From NCBI RefSeq assembly GCF_000455205.1, contig NZ_AUWQ01000007.1, forward strand, positions 1 through 64,000: a DNA stretch of 64,000 bases, in the 5' to 3' direction. Origin of the DNA: Mycobacterium sp. UM_CSW (GTDB taxonomy: Bacteria; Actinomycetota; Actinomycetes; Mycobacteriales; Mycobacteriaceae). This document shows, in pieces, positions 20,158 through 28,333 of this stretch. Numbering within the stretch: the first letter of the stretch is position 1; each line of letters starts with the position of its first letter. The notes under the pieces were generated by a model. The model had not been told where the DNA came from. It was given only the letters and a program-made list of their open reading frames with translations, and ran no database searches. Made by a program: the position numbers and the translations under genes.

Positions 20158-20361
20158 GTGACGGACTCGAATCCGCTACCGCTTCTCCTGCTCGCCGCCG
20201 GTGGCGTATCGGGCGTTGGCGCAGTGTTTTTCGTCGTAGGCCGCCGCACCTACCCGAGGGCAAAGGCAGAAGCCCTTCGTCAGGCCAAGGCAGCGGCCAA
20301 GGTTGTCGTCACTCAGACTGACGTCAACTCGCCACGGGCCAGCAGTGGTGAGTCGGAGTAG
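20158..20361 (+). CDS. Small single-pass membrane protein
   Basis: A 67-residue protein beginning MTDSNPLPLLLLAAGGVSG, with one transmembrane helix at residues 6-27 and a basic, Ala/Lys-rich cytoplasmic stretch (RRTYPRAKAEALRQAKAAAK). It starts at a GTG 72 bases after the preceding membrane protein gene. No motif is recognised. Coding status rests on the clean TM-plus-amphipathic pattern and co-orientation, so it is plausible but unproven. Confidence 0.45.
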   Translation: MTDSNPLPLLLLAAGGVSGVGAVFFVVGRRTYPRAKAEALRQAKAAAKVVVTQTDVNSPRASSGESE

Positions 20362-20739
20362 CTAACCTCTCAGGTCAGTACAGCCAGCCGTCGATGGCGG
20401 GAGTAGCGGATCCGGAATCGGATGGGGGCTATGAACCGCGCCCTGGCGGGGAAGTGATGCCGGAGTGCCCCCGGATGCACCGGCTGAACACATGACACGA
20501 GGTTGCGACAAAACGGACATGACATGACGTGAGACAAACCCGCACCGCCGAAGGTCAGGGGACCGCAAAATGACATCGGAAATGAGAACGTGCACAAGCT
20601 CGGCGCCGGCGCCGAAAAATCGGGGCCAGATCGGAGGCCCTCGGCGGTGACGCCCATTGGCCCTTTTGTCCCTCGGGCTCCGGCCATATCATCTGGCAAT
20701 CATCTGGCATCGGTCACTTTCGTCCGGCAGAGGAAACAC
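20362..20739. other. Intergenic region upstream of the propionyl-CoA synthetase gene
   Basis: No gene is visible in these 378 bases, although a frame from 20590 runs into the synthetase gene. The region holds an 11-bp tandem direct repeat (20688-20709) close to the start codon and a cluster of ACATGAC-like words near 20490-20530. Promoter elements for the synthetase should lie here but I cannot place them with confidence. Confidence 0.5.
20688..20709. repeat. Tandem 11-mer direct repeat upstream of prpE-like gene
   Basis: ATCATCTGGCA occurs twice head to tail (20688-20698 and 20699-20709), 30 bases before the ATG at 20740. One helical-turn spacing puts both copies on the same DNA face, as for a regulator site. 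Confidence 0.6.
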
Positions 20740-22623
20740 ATGAACGGTTATCGCGAGCTTTACCAGTCCAGCCTCGATGACTCGACGGCATTCTGGGCCG
20801 GGGCCGCGTCGGCAGTGACCTGGATCCGGTCGCCAGGGCGGATCCTCGACGACGAGCGCCCGCCGTTCTACCGCTGGTTTCCCGACGCCCAACTCAACAC
20901 CTGCGCCAACGCGCTCGACCGGCACGTCGATGCCGGCCGCGGCGGTGCGCCCGCGCTGATCTACGACTCACCCGTGACGTCGACGAAGCGCACCTTCTCG
21001 TATGCCGAATTGCTGGATCTCACAGCGCGTTTCGCCGGCGTCCTGCGTGACTTGGGGGTGGGTAAGGGCGACCGCGTGGTCATCTACATGCCGATGATTC
21101 CCGAAGCTGTCGTCGCCATGCTGGCGTGTGCCCGAATCGGCGCCGTGCATGCCGTCGTCTTCGGCGGATTTTCCGCACACGAACTCGCCGCTCGGATCGA
21201 CAACGCCCGTCCCAGCGTGATCATTTCGGCGTCGTGCGGCATCGAACCGACCAGGCTGGTCGAATACAAACCGATGCTCGACGCGGCGATCGACGCCAGC
21301 GCGCACCCGCCGCGGCACTGCGTCATCGTCCACCGCGAGCAATTGCGGTGCGGCCTGGTCGACGGGCGCGACCAGGACTGGGACACCCTGATCGGCCGGG
21401 CCGAACCGGCGCCGGCCGTCGCCGTCGCCGCGACGGACCCGCTCTACGTCCTGCACACCTCGGGCACCACGGGACGACCCAAGGGCGTGATGCGGGACAA
21501 CGGCGGGCATGCGGTCGCGCTGCTGTGGAGCATGCGCCACATCTACGACATCGGCCCCGGCGACGTCTACTGGGCGGCCTCGGACATCGGCTGGGTGGTC
21601 GGGCACTCCTACATCGTTTACGGCCCACTCCTCGCTGGAGCCACCACCGTGCTCTACGAGGGCAAACCGGTGGGGACCCCGGACCCCGGCGCCTTCTGGC
21701 GGGTGATCACCGAGCACAACGTGAAGGCCCTCTTCACCGCGCCGACCGCGATACGCGCGATCCGCCGGGACGACCCCGATGGCACCTGGCTGCGCGAATA
21801 CGACCGCGCCGGCTTGCAGTCGCTGTTCCTGGCCGGCGAGCGGCTCGACCCCGACACGTACCTGTGGGCGTCGCGGAAACTCGGCGTTCGCGTCATCGAC
21901 CACTGGTGGCAGACCGAGACGGGTTGGGCCATCGCGGCCAATCCGGTTGGCGTGGAGGAACTTCCGATCAAGATTGGTTCGCCGGGCGTGCCGATGCCGG
22001 GCTACCGGGTCGCGATCCTGCAGCCGGACGGCACCGGCTGCACGCCCGGTGAGGAGGGCGCGATCTGCCTGAGCCTGCCGCTGCCGCCCGGGACGTTCCC
22101 GACGCTGTGGGAGGACGACGCACGCTACGAATCGTCATACCTGTGCGAGCATCCCGGCTACTACCTGACCGGCGACGGCGGATACGTCGACGAGGACGGC
22201 TACCTGTTCGTCATGGGCCGCATCGACGACGTCATCAACGTGGCCGGCCACCGGCTGTCCACCGGCGCCTTGGAAGCCGTGCTGGCGTCCCATCCCGCCG
22301 TGGCCGAAGCCGCGGTCATCGGCGTCGCCGACGACATCAAGGGTCAGGTGCCGCGCGGATTCGTCGTCCTGCAGGCCGGGTCGGCGCGGGACGGACTCGA
22401 AGACGAGTTGGTTGCGCTGGTCCGTGACGAGATCGGCGCGGTGGCGTGCCTGAAGCGGGTCGACATCGTCTCGGCGTTGCCGAAGACGCGTTCCGGCAAA
22501 ATCCTGCGCAAGGCCATGCACCGCATTGCGCACGGTCACGACGACGAGATGCCCGCCACCATCGAGGATCCGGACGTGCTGCACGCCCTGCGCCCGGTCT
22601 TAAAGCCGGTGGGGAGCCGCTGA
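20740..22623 (+). CDS. prpE: Propionyl-CoA synthetase (AMP-forming, PrpE-type)
   Basis: A 627-residue member of the acetyl/propionyl-CoA synthetase branch of the adenylate-forming superfamily. It has an N-terminal ACS-type domain (SLDDSTAFWAGAAS), A3 motif YVLHTSGTTGRPKGVMRDNGG, A5 WWQTETGWAI, A8 YLTGDGGYVDEDGYLFVMGRIDDVIN, and the C-terminal catalytic Lys in TRSGKILRKAMHRI. The acyl-pocket segment SDIGWVVGHSYIVYGPLLAG is typical of PrpE rather than medium- or long-chain ligases. Length and the ATG at 20740 (AGAGGAAACAC upstream) agree with PrpE. It makes propionyl-CoA in the cytosol. No prpC/prpB/prpD operon is adjacent, but a PrpD/PrpB-like module lies 11 kb on. Confidence 0.85.
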   Translation: MNGYRELYQSSLDDSTAFWAGAASAVTWIRSPGRILDDERPPFYRWFPDAQLNTCANALDRHVDAGRGGAPALIYDSPVTSTKRTFSYAELLDLTARFAGVLRDLGVGKGDRVVIYMPMIPEAVVAMLACARIGAVHAVVFGGFSAHELAARIDNARPSVIISASCGIEPTRLVEYKPMLDAAIDASAHPPRHCVIVHREQLRCGLVDGRDQDWDTLIGRAEPAPAVAVAATDPLYVLHTSGTTGRPKGVMRDNGGHAVALLWSMRHIYDIGPGDVYWAASDIGWVVGHSYIVYGPLLAGATTVLYEGKPVGTPDPGAFWRVITEHNVKALFTAPTAIRAIRRDDPDGTWLREYDRAGLQSLFLAGERLDPDTYLWASRKLGVRVIDHWWQTETGWAIAANPVGVEELPIKIGSPGVPMPGYRVAILQPDGTGCTPGEEGAICLSLPLPPGTFPTLWEDDARYESSYLCEHPGYYLTGDGGYVDEDGYLFVMGRIDDVINVAGHRLSTGALEAVLASHPAVAEAAVIGVADDIKGQVPRGFVVLQAGSARDGLEDELVALVRDEIGAVACLKRVDIVSALPKTRSGKILRKAMHRIAHGHDDEMPATIEDPDVLHALRPVLKPVGSR

Positions 22624-22627
22624 CCGA

Positions 22628-23278
22628 TCAGCTCGGCGGTATGGGCTCGAGATACAGTGCGCCCCAGATGATTTGAGCCAGGGACTCGGCCAGTTCGGCA
22701 TCGTAGGTGCCCGGGGCGGTCGGCAGGTTCTGCTGGCAGGCGCGCTCGACCATCCAGGTCAGCGCGCTGGCCGTCGCGGTCGGGGACAGCTCGGGGCGGA
22801 TGGAGCCGTCAGCCTGCCCGTCCTCGATGACGCGGGTCACGCGCCCGGTGATGGCGGTCAGCAGGTTTCGGTAGGTCGCCCCGACCACCGCGTCGTAGCC
22901 GGCCATTTCGTTCAGCGCGACGAGCACCGGTTGGTGGCGCCGGTAGTTTCCGATGATTCCGGCCATGGCGGCGCGGACGTCGTCGGGGTCGTGTCGCCAC
23001 GCCATGCTCCACCAGCGGTCCGCGCTGTGGGCGAGGTCGGCGAAAACCTGGCCGGCCAGCCGGCGCAACAGGTGGCCCTTGTCCTCGAAGTAGATGTAGA
23101 AGCTGGCGCGCGAGATGCCGGCCTCGCTCGACAGCCGGTCCACGCTGAGCTCGGTGAAACTGGCGCCGTCGCGCATCAGCCGCTCGGTGGCGTCCAGCAA
23201 CCGGCGCTCCATTTGCTCGCGGCGCTGCTGACGACCCTGTTCGCGATTGGCCTGCGCCTTTCGGGTGACCGACGGCAT
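22628..23278 (-). CDS. TetR-family repressor (EthR-like)
   Basis: A 216-residue regulator. The N-terminal helix-turn-helix (TELSVDRLSSEAGISRASFYIYFEDKG) has the SxASFYxYF sequence seen in EthR and related mycobacterial TetR proteins. The C-terminal ligand domain contains GNYRRHQPVLVALNEMAGYD and a tail resembling EthR (TWMVERACQQNLP). It is divergent from a cytochrome P450, with a perfect palindrome between them (23312-23328), and it ends 4 bases from the prpE-like stop. The natural inference is ligand-relieved repression of the P450 and of itself. Confidence 0.85.
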   Translation of the reverse strand: MPSVTRKAQANREQGRQQRREQMERRLLDATERLMRDGASFTELSVDRLSSEAGISRASFYIYFEDKGHLLRRLAGQVFADLAHSADRWWSMAWRHDPDDVRAAMAGIIGNYRRHQPVLVALNEMAGYDAVVGATYRNLLTAITGRVTRVIEDGQADGSIRPELSPTATASALTWMVERACQQNLPTAPGTYDAELAESLAQIIWGALYLEPIPPS

Positions 23279-23311
23279 TCGCCCAGCATAACCCCCGTCT
23301 CAACATATTGA

Positions 23312-23328
23312 CTAGACATAGTGTCTAG
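23312..23328. promoter_or_regulatory. TetR operator-like palindrome between regulator and P450
   Basis: CTAGACA and TGTCTAG are an exact inverted repeat around a 3-base spacer. The heptamer CATATTG flanks it on both sides (23304-23310 and 23330-23336). It lies 33 bases before the TetR start and 50 before the P450 ATG, a position able to control both genes. Confidence 0.65.
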
Positions 23329-23378
23329 GCATATTGTCGGGCGAAGTGTGTGATTGGGGTCATAAGGGAGGGCCGACG

Positions 23379-24644
23379 ATGACAGTGGCGACCGGGGTGT
23401 CCAGCAGCCGTGCCTACGACCCGATCGATCTGTCGTCGCGCGCGTTCTGGTCGACGACCGCGGCGGAGCGGGAGCGCTCCTTCGCGGTGCTGCGGGCCGA
23501 GCGCCCGGTGAGCTGGCATCCTCCCGTCGAGGATGCGCTTATGCCCGATCCGGCGGACCCGGGCTACTGGGCGGTCACCCGTCGCGCGGACATCGTCACG
23601 GTGAGCCGCAACAACGAGGTGTTCCTGTCCGGCCGCGGCGTGATGTTCGAGAACATCCCCGTGGAGTTGCTCGAGGCGTCGCAGTCCTTCCTGGCGATGG
23701 ACCCGCCGCGGCACACCAAGCTGCGCAAGCTCGCGCACGCCGCGTTCACGCCCAGGCAGGTCCGCCGCATCGAGGAGTCGATCCAGGCGAACGCCAAGAC
23801 CATCGTCGAAGAGCTGCGGGCCGCCGGCAGCGGTGCGGATTTCGTCGACCTGTGCGCCAAGGAGCTGCCCATCCGCACGCTGTCGGACATGGTCGGGATC
23901 CCGGAATCCGAGCGGCAGCGGATGGCGCACGCGACCGACGCCATGGTGTCGTGGGCCGACCCCGCCTACCTCGGCGGTCGGCACCCGATGGAGGTGTTGT
24001 TCGAGAACCAGACGTATGTGCACCAGGTCGCCGGCGCGCTCGCCGCCGAGCGTCGCGAGCATCCCGGCGACGACTTGTTCAGCAGCCTGGTGAACGCCGA
24101 GGTGGACGGGGACCGGCTGACGGACGCGGACGTGGCGGCGTTTTTCGTGTTGCTTTCGGTGGCCGGCAACGACACCACCCGGCAGACCATCAGTCACGCG
24201 ATGAAGGCGCTCACCGACTTTCCCGACCAGCGGGCATGGCTGTTGGAGGATTTCGACAACCGCATCGGCGCGGCCGTCGAGGAGTTCGTCCGATGGGCGA
24301 CGCCCGTCATGACCTTCCGCCGCACGGCGGCAACGGATGTCGAGCTGGGCGGTCAGAGCATCCGCGCGGGCGAGAAGGTGGTGATGTTCTATTCGTCCGG
24401 CAACTGGGACACCGACGCGTTCGATCATCCGGAGCGCTTCGATCTGAGCCGCAGTCCCAACCCCCACGTCGGCTTCGGCGGCGGCGGGTTGCACTTCTGC
24501 CTGGGCGCCCACGTGGCCCGGGCACAGTTGCGGGCCATCTTCGGTGAGTTGCTGCGCCAGTTGCCGGACATTCAGGCGGGCGAGCCGACCTACGTGGCGG
24601 GCAACTTCGTCCACGCCGTCCGCAGCATGCCGTGCACGTTCTAA
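23379..24644 (+). CDS. Cytochrome P450
   Basis: A 421-residue soluble bacterial P450. The I-helix oxygen-binding motif is LSVAGNDTT, the K-helix ExxR is in EEFVRWATPVMTFRR, and the heme loop is FGGGGLHFCLGAHVAR with proximal Cys374. The loop resembles the CYP124/CYP125/CYP142-like branch that hydroxylates sterols or branched lipids, but the subfamily cannot be set by eye and the substrate is unknown. The ATG at 23379, preceded by AAGGGAGG, is preferred to an upstream TTG. No ferredoxin gene is adjacent. Its last four bases overlap the convergent sirtuin gene. Confidence 0.92.
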   Translation: MTVATGVSSSRAYDPIDLSSRAFWSTTAAERERSFAVLRAERPVSWHPPVEDALMPDPADPGYWAVTRRADIVTVSRNNEVFLSGRGVMFENIPVELLEASQSFLAMDPPRHTKLRKLAHAAFTPRQVRRIEESIQANAKTIVEELRAAGSGADFVDLCAKELPIRTLSDMVGIPESERQRMAHATDAMVSWADPAYLGGRHPMEVLFENQTYVHQVAGALAAERREHPGDDLFSSLVNAEVDGDRLTDADVAAFFVLLSVAGNDTTRQTISHAMKALTDFPDQRAWLLEDFDNRIGAAVEEFVRWATPVMTFRRTAATDVELGGQSIRAGEKVVMFYSSGNWDTDAFDHPERFDLSRSPNPHVGFGGGGLHFCLGAHVARAQLRAIFGELLRQLPDIQAGEPTYVAGNFVHAVRSMPCTF

Positions 24645-25489
24645 CGCGCTGCGGTCGGGGACAACTCGTCAACTAGCAACGTCAGCAGCTCCGAGCAGCC
24701 GCCGTCGACCTTCACGGTGGCCAGGTCGTCACCGCGGGTGCGTCCCCGATTGACGATCGCGATCGGGAGGCCGAGCGCCGCGGCGTGCCGCACGAACCGG
24801 TAGCCGGAGAACACCGTCAGCGACGAGCCCGCGACCAGCAGCGCGTCCGCCTCGTCGATCAGCGAATATGACGTTGCCACAACGTCTTTGGGGACGCTCT
24901 CGCCGAAGTAGACGATGTCGGGCTTGAGCATGCCGCCGCAGCGCGGGCAGTCGAGGTAGCGGAACGACGCGGTGTCGGCGACGACGGCGTCGGCGTCGGG
25001 AGCCACCGCCAGCCCGCCGACGGCCTCCGCGCGCTCGATAAATCCCGGGTTGAGCGCCTCGAGCTCTTCGGCGAGCGCGGCCCGGCTCATGCCGTACCGG
25101 CAGCTCAGGCATACCACCCGCGCGTAGGTGCCGTGCAGGTTGATGACGCTTCGGCTGCCGGCCTTGGTGTGCAAAAGGTCGACGTTCTGGGTGATCACGC
25201 CGGTCACCACGGAGGCGCGCTCCAGCGCGGCCAGCGCCCGGTGCCCGGCGTTGGGCGCGGTGTCGTCCATGTGCCGCCACCCGACGTGGTTGCGCGCCCA
25301 GTACCGCTGCCGGAACACCGGATCCGAGGTGAACTGGCGGATGGTCATCGGGTTGCTCGGCGGCGAATCGGGGCCGCGATAGTCGGGAATGCCCGAGTCG
25401 GTGGAGATGCCGGCGCCGGTCAGGACCGCGACCCGCCGGCCCGCGAGCAGCGCGACGAGTTCGGGCGATTCCGCGCGGCTAAAGGTCAC
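24641..25489 (-). CDS. NAD-dependent protein deacylase, sirtuin (Sir2) family
   Basis: A 282-residue sirtuin. It has the NAD-binding G25AGIS29 followed by SGIPDYRGP, the catalytic block Q101NVD104 with general-base His119 in NLHGTY, two zinc Cys pairs (C127/C130 and C181/C184), and the C-terminal VAGSSLTVFSGYR and IVNRG loops. The sequence pattern is that of the SIRT4-like class II group, which in bacteria removes acyl or other groups from protein Lys using NAD+. The substrate is unknown. It starts 21 bases... upstream of the isochorismatase-fold gene stop on the same strand and lies near nadE, suggesting a link to NAD metabolism. Confidence 0.92.
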   Translation of the reverse strand: MTFSRAESPELVALLAGRRVAVLTGAGISTDSGIPDYRGPDSPPSNPMTIRQFTSDPVFRQRYWARNHVGWRHMDDTAPNAGHRALAALERASVVTGVITQNVDLLHTKAGSRSVINLHGTYARVVCLSCRYGMSRAALAEELEALNPGFIERAEAVGGLAVAPDADAVVADTASFRYLDCPRCGGMLKPDIVYFGESVPKDVVATSYSLIDEADALLVAGSSLTVFSGYRFVRHAAALGLPIAIVNRGRTRGDDLATVKVDGGCSELLTLLVDELSPTAAR

Positions 25490-25510
25490 CCGTTCGAGGG
25501 TACGGGCAAT

Positions 25511-26056
25511 TCAGGAGGTCTCGAGGCAGTCGGCGGCCGTAGTGAGCTCGGCGGACATGTTCTGCTGCATCATCTTCAGCGCCGCCTTGCCCAGATCGGC
25601 GTCGATGTGGGCAACGGCATCGGTCGGGATCACGACGGGGAAGTGGCGCACGTAGGCGTCGAGCGCGGTGTACAGGATGCATTGCTCGGTGACCTGACCG
25701 GTGAGGATCAACCGCTTGGTCTCCAGGCGCCCGAGCAGATAGGCCAGCGCCGTCGCATAGAAGGCGCTGTGGCGGACCTTCGTCATCACCCGGCAATCGT
25801 CGCCCGGCACGATCGGCTTGACCAGATCGGGCCGCGCGCCATCGAGCGCGGAGCCGACGATGTCGGAGAACTGGGCGGCGAAATTGCCGTAGTTGTCGTT
25901 GACGTAGATCAAGTCGACGCCGTCGGCGTTCCGCGCGCGGCGAATCAGGTCGGCAAGCGGGTCGATGATTTTTTCGACATTGGGTATCAGATCCTCAGCG
26001 TCGGGATGCTGATACGTGTTCATCATGTCGACGATTACGACAGCGGTATCGCTCAT
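25511..26056 (-). CDS. Isochorismatase-fold cysteine hydrolase
   Basis: A 181-residue hydrolase with the family triad Asp10 (VVIVDMMN), Lys93 (TKVRHSAF) and Cys126 (GQVTEQC, with the usual cis-peptide context). The DxH...H metal-ligand pattern of nicotinamidase PncA is absent: the equivalent region reads YVNDNYGNF. So, despite sitting between a sirtuin, which releases nicotinamide, and nadE, it should not be called a nicotinamidase. Members of this fold hydrolyse various amides and carbamoyl compounds; the substrate here is unknown. It is divergent from nadE by 59 bases and probably leads an operon with the sirtuin. Confidence 0.85.
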   Translation of the reverse strand: MSDTAVVIVDMMNTYQHPDAEDLIPNVEKIIDPLADLIRRARNADGVDLIYVNDNYGNFAAQFSDIVGSALDGARPDLVKPIVPGDDCRVMTKVRHSAFYATALAYLLGRLETKRLILTGQVTEQCILYTALDAYVRHFPVVIPTDAVAHIDADLGKAALKMMQQNMSAELTTAADCLETS

Positions 26057-26115
26057 GCCGTTGGGGATACCCGGCGGCGACGAGTTGACGCCCGTCGGGC
26101 GACAATGGGAGGGTC

Positions 26116-28158
26116 ATGGACTTTTACAACGCCTACCACCAGGGTTTTGTCCGCGTCGCCGCCTGCACACACCACACCGCGATCGGCGATCCGGCGGCCA
26201 ACGCCGAGTCGGTGCTGCGGTTGGCGGCCCAATGCCACGACGACGCCGTCGCGGTGGCCGTCTTCCCGGAGCTGACGCTGTCCGGGTACTCCATCGAGGA
26301 CATCGTCCTGCAAGACCTGCTGCTCGACGACGTCGAAGGCGCCGTCGCCGACGTCGTCGCGGCTTCGGCCGACCTGTTGCCGGTGTTGGTCGTGGGCGCC
26401 CCGCTGCGCTACCGGCATCGCATCTACAACACCGCGGTGGTGATCCACCGGGGCGTGGTGCTGGGCGTCGTGCCGAAGTCCTACCTGCCCACGTATCGAG
26501 AGTTCTACGAGCGCCGCCAGCTCGCGCCCGGCGACGACGAGCGCGGCAACATCCGCATCGGCGATATCGAGGCCCCGTTCGGTCCGGATCTGCTGTTCGC
26601 CGCGTCCGACCTGCCGGGCTTCGTGCTGCACGTCGAGATCTGTGAGGACATGTTCGTGCCGATCCCGCCCAGCGCGGAGGCGGCGCTGGCGGGGGCGACG
26701 GTGCTGGCCAACCTGTCCGGCAGCCCGATCACCATCGGGCGCGCCGAGGACCGTTGCCTGCTGGCGCGCTCGGCGTCGTCTCGCTGCCTGGCCGCCTACG
26801 TCTACGCCGCCGCGGGGGAGGGCGAGTCGACGACCGACCTGGCCTGGGACGGCCAGACCATGGTCTGGGAGAACGGCGTGCTGCTCGCCACGTCCGAGCG
26901 CTTCCCGAAGGGGGAGCGGCGCAGCGTCGCCGACGTCGACCTCGAGCTGCTTCGCGCGGAACGGCTGCGGATGGGCACCTTCGACGACAACCGGCGCCAC
27001 CACCGGACGACGGCAGAGTCGTTCCGGCGCATCGAGTTCCGGCTCGACCCGCCCGCCGGCGACATCGGGCTGCGCCGCGAGATCGAGCGCTTCCCGTTCG
27101 TGCCCGCCGATCCGCAAAGGCTGGAACAGGATTGCTACGAGGCCTACAACATTCAGGTCTCCGGTCTCGAGCAGCGGCTGCGGGCGCTGGACTACCCCAA
27201 GGTGGTCATCGGGATTTCCGGCGGGCTGGATTCGACGCACGCGCTGATCGTCGCCGCCCGTGCGATGGACCGCGAGGAACGGCCGCGCAGCGACATCCTG
27301 GCGTTCACGCTGCCCGGCTTCGCGACGGGAGATCGCACCAAGCGCAACGCGATCGAGCTGTGCCGCGCGCTGGGCGTCACCTTTTCGGAGATCGACATCA
27401 CCGAGAGCGCGCGGCTCATGCTCAAGGAGATGGACCATCCGTTCGCTCGCGGCGAGAAGGTCTACGACGTCACGTTCGAGAACGTCCAGGCCGGCCTGCG
27501 CACCGATTACCTGTTCCGGCTGGCCAACCAGCGCGGCGGGATCGTGCTGGGCACCGGTGACCTCTCGGAGCTGGGGCTCGGCTGGTCGACATACGGCGTC
27601 GGCGACCAGATGTCGCACTACAACGTCAACGGCGGTGTCCCCAAGACGCTGATCCAGCACCTGATCCGCTGGGTCATTTCGTCGGGCCAGTTCGAATCGG
27701 ACGTGTGCGAGGTGCTGCAGTCGGTGCTGGACACCGAGATCACGCCGGAGCTCGTCCCGAGCGGCGAGGAGGAAGAGCTGCAGAGCAGCGAGGCCAAGGT
27801 CGGACCTTTTGCCCTGCAGGACTTTTCACTCTTCCATGTGCTGCGCTTCGGGTTCCGGCCGTCGAAGATCGCCTTCCTGGCGTGGCACGCCTGGAGCGAC
27901 CCGGAGCAGGGCAACTGGCCACCGGGTTTCCCCGAGGACAAGCGACCGTCGTACTCGCTCAAGGAGATCCGGCACTGGCTGGGAGTGTTCGTGCAACGCT
28001 TCTACTCGTTCAGCCAGTTCAAACGCTCCGCGCTGCCCAACGGCCCCAAGGTGTCGCACGGCGGAGCGCTTTCGCCGCGCGGCGATTGGCGCGCCCCGTC
28101 GGACATGTCGGCGCGCATCTGGCTCGACGAGATCGAGCGCGAGGTCCCCGAAGACTAG
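26116..28158 (+). CDS. nadE: Glutamine-dependent NAD+ synthetase
   Basis: A 680-residue two-domain enzyme for the last step of NAD synthesis (deamido-NAD to NAD+). The N-terminal nitrilase-type glutaminase has the triad Glu52 ([10 protein letters not shown]), Lys121 ([12 protein letters not shown]) and Cys176 (EICEDMF), at the same positions as in M. tuberculosis NadE. Ammonia passes to the C-terminal ATP-pyrophosphatase domain with P-loop [12 protein letters not shown] and [21 protein letters not shown]. The ATG has GGGAGG upstream. It is backbone: in M. tuberculosis it follows proB closely, whereas 13 kb of other genes intervene here. Confidence 0.98.
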   Translation: MDFYNAYHQGFVRVAACTHHTAIGDPAANAESVLRLAAQCHDDAVAVAVFPELTLSGYSIEDIVLQDLLLDDVEGAVADVVAASADLLPVLVVGAPLRYRHRIYNTAVVIHRGVVLGVVPKSYLPTYREFYERRQLAPGDDERGNIRIGDIEAPFGPDLLFAASDLPGFVLHVEICEDMFVPIPPSAEAALAGATVLANLSGSPITIGRAEDRCLLARSASSRCLAAYVYAAAGEGESTTDLAWDGQTMVWENGVLLATSERFPKGERRSVADVDLELLRAERLRMGTFDDNRRHHRTTAESFRRIEFRLDPPAGDIGLRREIERFPFVPADPQRLEQDCYEAYNIQVSGLEQRLRALDYPKVVIGISGGLDSTHALIVAARAMDREERPRSDILAFTLPGFATGDRTKRNAIELCRALGVTFSEIDITESARLMLKEMDHPFARGEKVYDVTFENVQAGLRTDYLFRLANQRGGIVLGTGDLSELGLGWSTYGVGDQMSHYNVNGGVPKTLIQHLIRWVISSGQFESDVCEVLQSVLDTEITPELVPSGEEEELQSSEAKVGPFALQDFSLFHVLRFGFRPSKIAFLAWHAWSDPEQGNWPPGFPEDKRPSYSLKEIRHWLGVFVQRFYSFSQFKRSALPNGPKVSHGGALSPRGDWRAPSDMSARIWLDEIEREVPED

Positions 28159-28164
28159 GCGGGG

Positions 28165-28257
28165 TTACGCCTTCGCGCGGCTCCAGTCCTGGTATTGAAG
28201 TTCCGCCAACAGCAGTGGGTCGGCGCCGGGATTCTTGACGTGCCAATCGTCTGGCAT
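28165..28257 (-). CDS. Possible short protein or gene remnant
   Basis: A 30-residue frame, MPDDWHVKNPGADPLLLAEL then QYQDWSRAKA, lies between nadE and the PE-PPE gene. Its composition (paired Trp-Asp motifs, no Arg/Ala shadow bias) looks protein-like, and the frame is open for about 13 codons upstream without a better start. No clear Shine-Dalgarno is present. It may be a tiny gene or the 3' remnant of a longer one. Confidence 0.3.
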   Translation of the reverse strand: MPDDWHVKNPGADPLLLAELQYQDWSRAKA

Positions 28258-28333
28258 CGGGCCAAGTCGCCTGTCTGTGACTGTTCGCTGGGGCCGTCAT
28301 CGTGGTAGCTCAAGCCCTGACGTTGGGCTCCGG

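Noticed and set aside
25511-26056. Nicotinamidase (PncA) assignment for the isochorismatase-fold gene
   Set aside because: The catalytic triad is present but the metal-binding DxH...H residues of nicotinamidases are missing.
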